Assembly (NCBI GenBank): GCA_022494885.1
Contig: JAGVSM010002414.1
Location: forward strand, 1 to 64,000
Source: Micrasema longulum
Taxonomy: Eukaryota > Arthropoda > Insecta > Trichoptera > Brachycentridae
Direction: 5' to 3'
DNA length: 64,000 nucleotides
Part shown: positions 53,680 to 64,000 of the stretch, one piece after another
How positions within the stretch are numbered: position 1 is the stretch's first letter
Layout of the letters: each line of letters begins with the position of its first letter
The notes under the pieces: generated by a model
Told to the model about the DNA's origin: nothing
Database searches by the model: none
What the model saw: the letters and a program-made list of their open reading frames with translations, nothing else
Program-made: the position numbers and the translations under genes

Positions 53680-54775
53680 CTTCACCAGAAACTTTTCTGC
53701 GCATTTGTCGATCTGCAAAAAGCATTTGATAGAGTGGATAAACAGAAATTGTGGAATGTTTTATCAAAATATGAAGTAAATGGTAACCTGACAAGGATTA
53801 TTGCGTCACTGTACAAGGACAGCTGGTGAAAGAGTCATTCACATCGTGGTTTAACATTCCAAATGGAGTCAAACAGGGATATGTAATGTCACCATGATTG
53901 TTCAACATATACATCGATAACTGTATGAAAGAACTGAAAGATTTGAGAATGGGAGCGAAAATGAGTAGTATAACTGTTAACATGTCTTCTGTATGCTGAT
54001 GATGCCGTGCTTCTTGATTGTAGCAAAGAAAACTCGCAATTTTTGATGACAAAAGTCTACGATGTATGCAAGAAAAGCGATTTGCTTGTGAATGTTGGTA
54101 TATCGAAAGTGGTGGTTTTTGAAAGGGATGAAAATATAACCCAATGTAAGATCAGTGTGAACGGAGATATTCTGAATCAGGTAGAAGAATTTGTGTATCT
54201 GGGAAGTATTTTTACTAGGGATGGAAAGATTGAGAAATATATTAAAAGGAGGTATAGTGCCGGGAACAAGGTGATTGGCGCACTAAAATCTACTTTGACA
54301 AACAAATATTTATCGCAGGAGGCAAAACCAGCAGTTCACAACGGAGTTCTAGTAGTAGAAAAATAATGATGAAAGTAGGTTAAATGGTATCGAGATGCGA
54401 TCTCTCAGGCAAATGTGTGGTAAAACGATGTATGATAGGTGCACAAATGTCGAGATTCGTGAACTGTGTAAGGCTAAGGCGTGCATTATCGAAATATTCA
54501 AGAAAGGGGTGCTGCGTTGGTTTAAACATGTAGAGCGAATGAACAGTGAAAAAACGGCTAAAAGGATCTACGATGCAAATGTTGATGGAAGTAGAAAACT
54601 AGGAAGACCAAGAAAGACATGACACGATCAAGTTCATTAAATACTTGAAGATGAATAATCGGCATAAATTTAGATTGATAGAGTTCTGTATTTAAAAACA
54701 GGGTGATTAGGCGTTCCATTCTCTCTGCCTACTCCTACGGGGAATGGCGTGATGGTCTGTTTGTTTTTGTTTTGA
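53680..54775 (+). mobile_element. LINE-F copy 4, longest: RT core to 3' end
   Basis: RT motifs in order: FVDLQKAFDRVDKQKLW (about 53706-53756), GVKQGYVMSP then a stop and LFNIYIDNCMKELKDL (about 53865-53945), and YADDAVLL across a frameshift (about 53990-54015). Then comes the 119-codon frame 54007-54366 with SDLLVNVGISKVVVFE, EEFVYLGSIFTRDGK and RYSAGNKVIGALKST, and the frame 54395-54622 with MRSLRQMCGKTMYDRC and GVLRWFKHVERMNSEK. The catalytic Asp-Asp is encoded, but stops and shifts separate the blocks. The 3' end is GGCGTGATGGTCTGTTTGTT. The N-terminal endonuclease region is missing (5' truncation). Confidence 0.9.
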
Positions 54776-55549
54776 TAATTTTACAAATATGATGGAACCA
54801 AAAAATTCTGAAACTGAAATAAACATGAAGAAAATAAACTCCAAAAAGATATTAACTGATCGGAAATAATAAAATCTAGTGAAATAATTTTATGTAATCT
54901 GATTGTGCAGTTGTGAAATAATCCACAATTATAATTTCAGCATCAATAAAAATATATTTTTCTCTCGTTTTCTCAGAAACACTGCTTTTTTCGACACGAA
55001 GTTAACTTCACAACAACTTTAACAAAATATGTACAGTTACTCTCTTACTTGTACTTGTTACTCATTTAGGCGTATGAAAAAATAATGACTCTTGTTAACT
55101 CAATATTATTTTTATTAAGTTGTTTGTGTATATATTCCAAAAGGAAATAATAAATATGAAATTCTTCGATTGGTGCGCATAAAACGAGAAACTTTTCATT
55201 CGGCAACAGAATCAGGAAATAAAACTAACATAATGTAATATATTACATCTTCAAGAATCATATTGAATATATTGAAATCAATTTCCGAAGCAAGTGCTAT
55301 GGTTTGCCCATTGCTTGGTAATCCATCTTGCAAATCCCTCTCGAATTTGCAAGAGATCTGATGTTCTCTTCTCCAATATTCCCGCTCATCTCCTAAGTTC
55401 CTCTTCCTCCCTGATCCCACCCTGTCTCTTGCTCTTATCTTACACAATCTCTGCTCCCACCCTGTGCCACCACTTAGTTATAAACTATCAGTTGAAGAAA
55501 CAGGGTTGACAAATATATAAACATATTTTAAGATCATTAACAAATGTTT
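54776..55549. other. No recognised feature
   Basis: AT-rich. 55290-55460 is pyrimidine-rich and richer in C (TTCCTCTTCCTCCCTGATCC). The overlapping frames on both strands there are not supported as genes. Confidence 0.4.
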
Positions 55550-56300
55550 TTTAACTCTTGTGTGGCTGTGATGTAACTCTTGTCTACGTAGGATACGAGA
55601 ATTTGTACATACATCTCTTATTTAAAAAAAAAATAAGTTGGTGTTGTTTGCAATCTTTAAATTGACATTTTCTCACCCAATTTGGAAAATGAATGCAAAA
55701 ATCCTTGCTATGCGAAAAAAAATATTTATTTATTTTTTAACGGACTTAATACATTAAAAAAACAGACAACATTAAATGTTAATAATGCATGCAGGCACAA
55801 TTGAAATAAAATGCTTATTGAATTAAAAATAGAACAAATCGCTATATGAATGAAGGTGATTAATACGAGTATACAACAATAAACCAGTTTAACTGTAAAA
55901 GAATGAGCACGAGAGTAAAACTTAAAACAAAGAAGACAGAGACGCTGTTTTGTAGCCGGTGTTTGTGTTAAAGAGACGGCAGTATCTAAAATGCACGAAA
56001 GATACATTTTCCATGCATTCGACAAGGAAAACATCATGAGTGTTTTTTTTCTCATTCATTCAATCGGTCGGTTATTGGCAGAGAACGGGAGTGCACACCA
56101 TTTAAACGGAAGGCGTAATTATGAATTTTAGTTTATTTTGCTACAACAGGGCTGGGCTAACTTATTTTTGAATTTTTATAAATTATGGAAAATAAATTAT
56201 TTAACGGAAGGTTTTTATTTTTTTTTACAAAAATCTGAACATTAGAATATTCTGTATTTTGCTTGATTGAACGTCACACCATCGCGCTTAAATGATTTTT
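55550..56300 (+). repeat. Family B repeat, long copy 2
   Basis: TAACTCTTGTGTGGCTGTGA, the AATCTTTAAATTGACATTTT block, ATCCTTGCTATGCGAA, GAAGACAGAGACGCTGTTTT, a CGGTCGGTTATTGGCAGAGA region and CATTAGAATATTCTGTATTT with CACACCATCGCGCTTAAATG near the end. Collinear with 34010-34645 but with insertions. The minus-strand frame 55726-56055 is not supported as a gene. Confidence 0.65.
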
Positions 56301-56954
56301 CAATTTTGTAATTGAATTTACACATTTTCTAAGACTCACAATAATCTCTTAATTGTATTTTTATGGTAAGTAGTAATAAAATCGAGCAAGTATACCCACG
56401 CTTAAAGGTTTTATTTACAATAAATGCGTCATGCTGTTTTTCTTTTAATATAAATTTCATACGTATTTTTGTTTAAACACCTTTTATTAACATCAAAATT
56501 GTAAATTCTTTATGGGATTGCCCAAAACTGTTATCTCTTATCAACTTCAGGGCGCCTGGAAAAATAACTAGAGTGTTACACCATTTGGTAGCAACAATTA
56601 CGGACAGTGTATACTTGTTATGCCGTATTAAACAGACTCCATGAACTTGGCAATAGGTATCACACGTATCGAATATATTTAAGGTGATTCTAAATGAAAA
56701 TGTGGAACTTCTTATTTTAAGATGACGCTTTTATATTTTTTTATTGAAAAATGCCATTTTTACGTTTATTTATTAATGGAAATTTTACAAAACTTGGTTT
56801 GCGGAAACATTACACTGTATTCATCATAACAAATACCATAAAAAAATAATTTAGGTCCTGTTCACAAAATGGTGTACAAAACAAAAAAAAAATAGATAAA
56901 TATTTAAAACACTGAAGGTAAAGTGCTGAAACCTTTATTTTTACAGGTGAGATT
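56301..56954. other. No recognised feature
   Basis: AT-rich and unique in the window. No coding similarity. Confidence 0.4.
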
Positions 56955-57690
56955 ATTGAATTGAATGACTTGGTCGATGAAAAAGTATAGAAATGGAAAA
57001 AAATAAATTTTTAGGCGTTATCTGGTATGTACGGGAAATAATTCAATTAGATGCATCTCACCCGCATTAATAAAGGTTTTAGCTCTTTTGTTTCACAAAC
57101 ATCAACAGATGAAATAATTAAAGAAATGTCGATGTTCAAATATTTGCAAAATGGTGAATGTTTCACAGTGTGTAAAGTAGTCACTTAAACCACTCATGCT
57201 ATCACAAACTCTGAAATCGGGCAAAAAAATTGCAGGTTTCTGCGCCCAAAATATGTTACCCAAAAATTGCAAAACCACGACCCGGATTCAATTTAACAAA
57301 TTTGTAAAAAATTGGTTGCTGGATTTAGTTCGAGAAAAATCGGAAAATATACTCAAAATAAATTCCTAATAAATTAATTTCGTATAACTGTATAGTATAT
57401 TAACTAGTTGGTATTAATGATATTGTTTATTTTGCATAAAAATGTCTGCATTAAAACAGTTAGGCAAACCTAGTTAGGCAGACTAGACATGATCCAGAGA
57501 AATTTATTACCTAAGTTTTTATGTAGTAGATAAAGTTATTGTTATTTTTGTTGATAAACTATGATTATTATTGTTATATTATTATTAAACCAGCCAATAA
57601 CAGGTTATAAGCCCTGAAGATGCCTAAACTTGTACAATATTTTATTTAAAATGTTATTCATCTGTGTTGAAATATGTTAAAAGTCTTCAT
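56955..57690 (-). repeat. Family A, two pieces with an unrelated interval
   Basis: 56965-57200 has TTTTTAGGCGTTATCTGGTA, GATGCATCTCACCCGCATTA, TTTCACAAACATCAACAGAT and TTTCACAGTGTGTAAAGTAG up to AAACCACTCATG. 57590-57690 resumes with AACCAGCCAATAACAGGTTA, TAAGCCCTGAAGATGCCTAA and TCATCTGTGTTGAAATATG. The 390 bp between them (57201-57589) is not recognised and looks like an insertion at the TCATTGACAGG point, since AACCAGTCATTGACAGG is continuous in other copies. Confidence 0.7.
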
Positions 57691-58029
57691 TTGTTCCGAC
57701 AGTGATTAGTTACATCAAATGCATTCTCATGTTAGAAACATATGAGTTATTTTACACCAGGACAAATTTGTAATGCCCAAAAAACCCAACTAATCAATGT
57801 TGTCAACCCTGATTCTACGGACGTACCCAGGGGAGTCACCAATCTACATGATTCTAGTTTGTATGTAGGGCACCTTAGCACGCCTAGACTAATTCGTCAA
57901 TTTGACTAGACGATACTACAATGCAAACGTTTACATATTACTGCATAGTGTATATAACTGGCCGAGGATTAGAATTTCTCAATAAGCCAAGATCTAAAGC
58001 GCTTTATAAAGTGATAAATGCATTAATTG
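57691..58029. other. No recognised feature
   Basis: Mixed composition, not repeated in the window. No coding signal. Confidence 0.4.
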
Positions 58030-58215
58030 ACTGTCCAGATTTGCTTGAGTGGCGTGTTTCCGTGTAGTTGGTCGACATTCCCGCCACTGATCTCCTTTTC
58101 GTTTAGCAAGTTCTAGGACCAACAATCACATGCACTCTCCTAGGCTTCACAGATACCTATGGTTATCAGTATGAAGATAAGGTTGGTATATTTGGTTCTG
58201 GACTAGATAGTTTTA
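58030..58215 (+). repeat. Copy of the segment found in the inverted-repeat arms
   Basis: GTGTAGTTGGTCGACATTCC, CGCCACTGATCTCC, GCAAGTTCTAGGACCAACAA, TCACATGCACTC and ATGGTTATCAGTATGAAGAT match 49440-49560 and its mirror. It shows this segment exists as a dispersed repeat independent of the palindrome. Confidence 0.7.
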
Positions 58216-58429
58216 AAACGAGTCTGATTTCTTTTTTTCTCTTTCAATATAATTTTTTAACTTTTCTCAAGGTTTAAAAATGTTTTTCTTTTTTGCTTTT
58301 TCATACTTAGGTAGGCACATATGTTTTTAACATTTAAGGTCCCTTGTGTGGTATTTACTTATAACTATTGTTAGTCATTTTTATTATTTATATAAATACA
58401 CAAATTAAATGTATTTAAAAAATAAAATA

Positions 58430-59252
58430 CCTTGTGATCAAAAATAAATGGGAATTGGGCAAAAAAAAGCAAAATTTTCCAATAAAAAAACTTAGTATTC
58501 TCTTTAAAATACTCGCCATTTCCGACGATACATTGATGCCAACGCTTAATCAAATTGTCCATGCACTTTTCATAGGCCCGCAAAGGTATGGCTTTTAGCT
58601 CTCGGAGCAAATTATCTTTTATGGCATCAATCGTCTCAAAGCAATTTTAGTCTTCGGAATAGAAAAAAATCAGACGGGGCTTGGTCTGGAAAATATGGTG
58701 CTTGGTTGATGAGATAAGTTGAATTTTTGGCCAAAAACTCCGAAACAATCACCGCCGTATGAAACGGCGTTTTATCGTGGTGTAAAATCCACGAATTGTC
58801 CTTCCACATTCCTTCAGTGTATTCGGGACGAGGGGGGCAGTGACGCGTTTCATTCCCAAAACATCTTTGGGAATGAAACGATTTTTTAACACAATTTGCT
58901 TTGCCAATTCAATATTTTCTTCGGTACTTGACGTCGCTGGACGTCCGGTATGTTTATCATCATCCAAACATTTACGAACGTCTCAAAACTTCTAACACCA
59001 TTCGTTTGCTCGTGTTTTTGACATACACGATTCTTCAAAGGCTTTATTAAATATTTTCAATGATTCTAAACACGAAATTTCATTAGCAACACAAATTTGA
59101 GGCACGCTCGTTGTGCCAATTTTTTTGTCCATTGTAAAAATCACCACACAGCAATTTTTCGACTCACTCAAACATACGCTGACAAAATACTAAGCATCCG
59201 ATCACCGCACACATTTCAAATTAGAAATTCCCGTTTAGTTTTTATCAAATGG
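58430..59252 (-). mobile_element. Mariner element with both terminal inverted repeats, internally deleted
   Basis: The left end CCTTGTGATCAAAAATAAAT plus GGGAATT and the right end in reverse complement (CCATTTGATAAAAACTAAAC plus GGGAATT) form imperfect inverted repeats of about 28 bp. Each is flanked by the TA target (58428-58429 and 59253-59254). At 823 bp it is well short of the 1.25-1.3 kb usual for mariner. Confidence 0.85.
58490..59133 (-). pseudogene. Mariner (D34D) transposase pseudogene
   Basis: Starting at ATG 59133-59131: MDKKIGTTSVPQICVANEIS, an ESLKIFNKAFEES...KTRANEW block (first helix-turn-helix), DDDKHTGRPATSSTEENIEL (GRP linker) and a shortened second helix-turn-helix reaching LGMKRVTAPLVPNTL. 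After an internal deletion that removes the first catalytic Asp come ILHHDKTPFHTAVIVSEFLA and PYFPDQAPSDFF. The two remaining Asp are 34 residues apart, as in mariner. A frameshift follows, then LRELKAIPLRAYEKCMDNLI and KRWHQCIVGNGEYFK. It cannot be active: one catalytic residue is lost and the frame is broken. Confidence 0.88.
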
Positions 59253-59344
59253 TATATATAATTTATGTGTATACATATTTTTTTCGTCATATTTATGTTC
59301 AATTTATACGTTTATGGTAATTTTTGCCGTTTATGTAAATATAT

Positions 59345-59660
59345 GTTATATTTTATGATCTTTCATTGACTGGTTTACATGGCAACTCATTGTTTGAGAA
59401 TCGGGTTGTGGTTCCGGGGTCGAAATTGAAATATTGGATGAAAAATCATTCTGACACTAAAATCATCTAAATTGCTTCGATTCGCCCAGCTGTTCATTTT
59501 AGCGAAGTAAAAAAGCTTAAGTCTTTATTGATGCGGGTGAGATTCGTTTCACTGAAAAGTTTTACCTACATGCTGGGTTATGCTTGTCACCATTAAAAAA
59601 ATAAATAATTCTTAAACCAGTCCTGTCTACAAAAAATTGGACAAATTCAAATGTATTTTT
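59345..59660. repeat. Family A scraps and a SINE-2 head scrap
   Basis: ATCTTTCATTGACTGGTTTA (59360-59380), TTATTGATGCGGGTGAGATT (59526-59545) and CAGTCCTGTCTACAAAAAAT (59619-59638) are family A blocks. ATCGGGTTGTGGTTCC (59400-59415) equals the opening of SINE-2. Confidence 0.55.
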
Positions 59661-59790
59661 TGCACCTAGTTGTAGATTACAGTAGGGAACACCCGAGATT
59701 GATAAAAACAATTTTTGTATTTTATGTGTTTCCATCGCGAATCGACTTTGAAACCTCCGGTACATAGGTCAAGCGTTTGAGCCATTTGTT
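59650..59790 (-). mobile_element. SINE-3 copy 3, old and diverged
   Basis: The block order matches 21740-21880: a TAGATTACAGTAGGGAACAC stretch, GATTGATAAAAACAATTTTT, GTGTTTCCATCGCGAATCGA (B box decayed) and CCGGTACATAGGTCAAGCGT. Identity is clearly lower than between the other two SINE-3 copies. Confidence 0.65.
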
Positions 59791-59879
59791 TATGAAAGCT
59801 GTCCATATTTAATCCGTTTGTGTTATGATTGTAGTTTTATTTTTAATCCAAAGTTCACTTCTTTCTCAATTACTGATAG

Positions 59880-60075
59880 CCTTAACCACGCTTGCCTTAT
59901 TTACAAGAAATCAGGTTCTCGCGCTCCTGCACATCCACTGCTGGTTCGTCGGCAGTTCATGTCTGAACTTAGGGAGGCAGACCTGACTTAGGAAGACAGA
60001 CGAATTCTGGTCCGCAGACAAAGGCTTAGATAGATACGTGGACCATATGCTCCACCTTGGAAGCAGACATGGATT
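59880..60075 (+). repeat. Family C repeat, copy 2
   Basis: CCTTAACCACGCTTGCCTTA, TTTACAAGAAATCAGGTTCT, CGCGCTCCTGCACATCC and GGTTCGTCGGCAGTTCATGT match 44330-44430. It continues with a protein-like reading (RQFMSELREADLT, EDRRILVRRQRLR), so the family may have coding origin. I do not recognise it. Confidence 0.5.
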
Positions 60076-60094
60076 AAATTATTTAAGTTAAATA

Positions 60095-60290
60095 TTTGTA
60101 GACGAGCTGGATTTCACTACCTATGGATAATTATATTTTTTTAATTTTCTAAATGCAGGTTTGTCTACAAACATTTGTATATGATCAAAACATTGTTGAT
60201 TCAAATATCTGGTATAAAATGAAGTAGAAAAATCAAAAAGTAATACTTAGTTATTCAGCTAAATAAATCTTACCAACATCAATCACATTT
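60095..60290 (-). repeat. Family A flank fragment, diverged
   Basis: GACGAGCTGGATTTCACTAC, GTTTGTCTACAAACATTTGT, TCAAAACATTGTTGATTCAA and GAAGTAGAAAAATCAAAAAG follow the order of the family A flank and middle. Confidence 0.5.
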
Positions 60291-61974
60291 TAACTTTATT
60301 ATTATGTTTATTAAATAATTTGTTCTACCATATATGTAGATATGTTACAATTATTACATTATTGTATTATTTTGTATTTATTTTTACTGTCAATTAATTA
60401 CTAAATTGAATTATAATATTACTACCAATTATTAGTAATATGTTGCCATGTATTATTATATAATAACCTTTCTGCTTTCCATTTTTCGACATGTATATAT
60501 TTTTTTTTTCTATTATTATTTTGTAAATTGTTTTGATTATTTTCCATATTGTTTAATATGTTAATAAATGTTTTTGATTTATATTTAGAAGAGTCCCGAC
60601 TCAACACGGAATTTTCTAACAAGTCATAAGCATTGACTTTATTTGTTCTTCTTCCATTTTCCCTTTTCAGAAACCTTTTCCCTCTCTGTTGCATTACATT
60701 TAGTTGTGTAAATTAAAAAAATGATAATTCTTTTTTTTCTGTTAATTGTACGATTACGACAAAGCAACCTTCATCATTCGAGGTGTTTAGATTTGACATC
60801 AAGTTAATCTCCCCACAAAACTCTAAGAGATCCCTTCCCTGTCAGGGGAACGAGCCAAGATTAAATGGGTTTGTAGGCGGACATCTCTTCTGTTTAAGAC
60901 TAAGACTTCAACTACAGATACATAAGCGTGCCGGGCTCAAACTTATTTATTTACCTAAAAATAAGGCAGCCCAAAAATTTCCTGTTATTATTTTTTTGTA
61001 CTTCCGTATACACTATTTTTAAGTTATTGAGCTTGCTTATTTCGAATTGCAAATTATTCTTACCAACCGTTAAAAAAACTGTGTTCAAAAAATAAAAATA
61101 CACAAATTGAACTAGCAGTAAATAAAATGTATTTGGATTAAAAAATATATTTACATATTTTACAAAAAACCTTTAACAATATTTTAAGTATATTTCATTC
61201 GAGCTAATGTATTTGCCCAATTTTCTATTCCATTTTTGAAAACAATGTTTGAATTCGTCTTCCTGGATGCTTTACAGCGGTTCTTTTGTTTTTTTCTTAA
61301 CCTCAACAACGTTGACAAAACTCTATCTTTTATACCTTTTTTAATGAAAGACAACAAAAAAAGTCGCAAGTGGGCTAGATCGGTTAAATAAGGAGTGGTG
61401 GAGCACAGCAGTCATACCTTTTTTGGTTAAAAATTAGCCTTAACTAGGGCTGTATTTTAAACATTAAAAAAAAAATCATTAAACAATAATCAATAATAAA
61501 AATAATTAGACCTCACTTGGGTAACCCGTGCTGGGAACACTTAAAAATACGCTATTTTTATTTTTTTACATGTGAGAATATACAAAGTAGACTTAATATT
61601 TAGAGAGAGATAACAAAATGTTGAGATAGTTTTAAACACTACGTATTTACGTTTATATTTCATTTTTGTATGCGTCTTATATTTGTATTATACAACGCTC
61701 AATAAAAGAAGAAAAACAAAATATAAAGTATACATTTGTGAAGCAGGTGATTCAACATTGGTTTGGGCTAATAAGACAATCCATTTTAGTTTTACTCAGT
61801 TCCAAAATCCATTTTTTATAGCCGTTTGGAACATTTTCTCGTGACAAATAGTTTAAATGGAGAGTGCAAGCAGGTTATAGATTTTAATTGCATAATTCAT
61901 CGTCTGTGTTGTAAAATGATATTTATACTTTTATGACAAACCAAATATGACTTATAGTAGTTGACTACTTAGTA
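60291..61974. other. Long stretch without recognised features
   Basis: AT-rich. The frames at 60422-60694 (minus, Asn/Lys-rich), 60783-61022 (plus) and 61184-61369 (minus, basic) show no domain. No shared repeats. Confidence 0.4.
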
Positions 61975-63440
61975 GTTGATCAACTCACACCTGCTATCGC
62001 TCCCATTATTATTACACAGCAACATGGTTTTTACAAAGGTAGGTCAGTTGAATCTAATCTCTTGGAATTCACAAATTTTATTACCGATTTTGCAAAAAAT
62101 CTCAAGTCAACGCCATATACACCGATTTTCAAAAGGCGTTCGATAAAATTAACCACAACATCTTGCTTCATAAACTGGAATCTTATGGAATTCATGGCGA
62201 TCTTTTAAGATGGTTGAATTCTTACGTAACAAATAGATCCCAGGCAGTAGCTATAAACGGTGTCTTATCTAGTTTCAAATACTGCAGCTCTGAAGTTCCG
62301 CAAGGTTCCCATTTAGGCCCCATTTTATTTTTTCTTTATATTAATGATATAAATCAGTGCTTTAAATTTTCTCGATTTCTACTTATGCCGACGATGCCAA
62401 GATCTTTGCCACTGTCAATGATATATCTCATTGTGTAAATATCCAAGAATATCTTAATCGTCTATTTGATTTCTGTAATAAAAATCAATTATACATTAAT
62501 ACCTCAAAATGGTATTCAATGACATTTACTAAAAGTTCATTTTTTTTACGCACAATTATACGATCAAAGATAATTCCATATCACGATGTAGTGAGATTAG
62601 AGACTTAGGAGTTATTTTTGATAATAGATTGCTGTTCGGGTCTCATATAAATTCCATTGTTGAAAAAGCTTACCAAATGCTGGGCTTCATTTTAAGAATT
62701 TCCAAACCTTTTAAAAAAGCAAATACATTAAAAACTTTATACCCACAATATATATAATATATATAATATGGAGCCCACAATACATAACAAACATAGAAAG
62801 GATTGAAAATGTTCAGCGAAAAATTTTAAATACCTTAATTATAAAAACCATAAAACTCTTTGTACTTACAGCCAATCTGCCAAACAAATTGAATTTTTTA
62901 CCCTTGAAAAAAGACGCACTGTATCTGAATTATGCTATTTACATACATTATTAAATAATAAAGTAGACTATTTTAACCTACTCTCCAAAATTAATCTGAA
63001 TGTCCCCTTTCGCGTGACAAGAAATAAGTATTTATTCCATCTGCCAGTCTGTAGCACTAACTATGCACAACACTGTTTCCTCTATCGTTCTGGCTCTAAC
63101 AATAAGGTTTTTTTTAATCTATTGATATATTTTACATACCCCTTAATTTATTTAAAAATAAACATGGACTTTTTATTTCTGGCTGCGATACAATCCCACT
63201 TACTATTTAATGGTGCACACTCCTGAACACTTACTCCCACACTAATATACATAAACACACATCTACACTTAATCTCATACAAATACACATAAACACATCC
63301 TTTTGTTGTAACACAATTTAATAATATGTATGATTTTTATTTAGAAACTTTGCTGGTCTGTCTTAAAACTGTATTTTTTTAATGTTATTATATCATTGTC
63401 GACTGTTTGTTTCTTTAAAATAAATAAACAAATAAATAAC
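61975..63440 (+). mobile_element. LINE remnant, RT core through C-terminus
   Basis: QHGFYKGRSVESNLLEFTNF (RT entry block), then a frame change into a degraded DFQKAFDK stretch. LHKLESYGIHGDLLRWLNSY follows, with a YCSSEVPQGSHLGPILFFLY block (the PQGS.LGP RT motif) and INDINQ. A shifted YADDAK-like box lies near 62383-62402. Further on: DLGVIFDNRLLFGSHIN, a LGFILRISKPF block, LEKRRTVSELCYLHTLLNNK and NKYLFHLPVCSTNYAQ. The tail is AAATAAATAAACAAATAAAT near 63416-63438. The RT signature is that of the Jockey/CR1-like group. At least five frame breaks. The 5' end is truncated. Confidence 0.85.
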
Positions 63441-64000
63441 GACTGATTTAACAATTAGTAAAATGATCATTGTGATTGAGCACTGAAACTTTTTGAACCT
63501 TGGACCTCTGATTTGTAAGTCCGCGTAGACCATAACTTGTAAAATTACTTTTAAAAACATGAAAATAAAATGCTCAAAATTGAGTTATTTCTGGCATTTC
63601 AATTTATTTTCGTGTCGATATCAAATAGATAGAAACTTCTTGTAGATACACGGATAAAATACTTTTGAAAATATATTTTTCGTTCTTTCCTGTATCATAT
63701 TTAAGAGACCCTCGTATACACCCAGTCGAATAATACATAATATGGAAGAAATGTGAATAGTGTACAAGTATATAATATAATATATACGCGTATATTTATG
63801 ATGGGTTTTTCTCGAGTCTCTAGAACTACGAGACAAAATATTATTTCCTCTACATAACAGTGAATAGATTTGATATTAACCATGATTGATTCCATAACCC
63901 CCTTACCAGATTTATATTCGTATTCTTTGTATGTTCCCATAATATTATCTTTTCGGTTGACGTCCGTATAATTATTTCGTCGTTTCGACCATAAATAAAG
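63441..64000. other. No recognised feature
   Basis: AT-rich. Near 63488-63530 the minus strand has a tRNA-like string (GGTCTACGCGGACTTACAAA, then a GGTTCAA box) that may be a decayed SINE head; too short to call. CATTGTGATTGAGCA at 63469 also occurs at 42626. Confidence 0.4.

Noticed and set aside
55726..56055. 109-codon minus-strand frame
   Set aside because: It lies inside family B and the other long copy does not keep it.
60422..60694. Asn/Lys-rich 90-codon minus-strand frame
   Set aside because: Low-complexity translation of AT-rich DNA.

Overview
The window is AT-rich, gene-poor eukaryotic DNA of the kind found between genes or in large introns of an arthropod, most likely an insect. 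The basis is its content: non-LTR retrotransposon (LINE) reverse-transcriptase remnants with the residues typical of insect elements, a Penelope-like element with a GIY-YIG endonuclease domain, mariner D34D transposase relics, three tRNA-headed SINE families, and many short non-coding repeats. I cannot name the order or species. No host protein-coding gene, rRNA or functional tRNA gene was recognised. Almost every identifiable coding stretch is a truncated or frameshifted transposon fragment. Family letters below (SINE-1 to 3, LINE-D/F/G, families A, B, C, E, R) are my own labels, made by comparing copies inside the window.

Layout. 0-9 kb: a SINE-1 copy, LINE-D, an unrelated LINE fragment, LINE-F copy 1 (minus strand), family E, and a Penelope-like 3' half with its GIY-YIG domain and a hammerhead-like terminal repeat. 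9-19.3 kb: a 418-bp foldback element, a GC-rich hairpin, tandem R units, a second Penelope-like copy with inverted terminal repeats, LINE-G, LINE-F copy 2, and a 907-bp TTA-flanked terminal-inverted-repeat element nested in a LINE-D tail. 19.3-31 kb: family A pieces, a LINE, SINE-1 and SINE-3 copies, a mariner relic, LINE-D, a small hairpin MITE, a second SINE-3, a Helitron-like element and another LINE. 31-33 kb: two coding-like relics of unknown origin; the second is a 132-codon frame broken by two TAA stops. 33-47 kb: LINE-F copy 3, family B, SINE-2, SINE-1 copies, three LINE 3' ends and a Penelope-like terminal fragment.

47.5-50.2 kb holds the most striking structure: a near-perfect inverted repeat with arms of about 1.23 kb around a spacer of about 220 bp. 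The arms carry a LINE-G 3' end and family A. 50-64 kb: a 21-bp minisatellite, SINE-2, a SINE-1 split by a 5'-inverted LINE with visible target-site duplications, LINE-F copy 4 with reverse-transcriptase motifs, family B, family A, a deleted mariner with both inverted repeats, SINE-3, family C and a 1.4-kb LINE relic.

The parts do not form a pathway; the window is an archive of transposition. Nested copies give a partial order of events: LINE-D before the TTA-flanked element, SINE-1 before the twin-primed LINE, and family A and LINE-G before the inverted duplication. Points worth follow-up are the large inverted repeat (possible hairpin RNA source or assembly artefact), the 32-kb coding relic, the hammerhead-like motifs, and the abundant unclassified family A.
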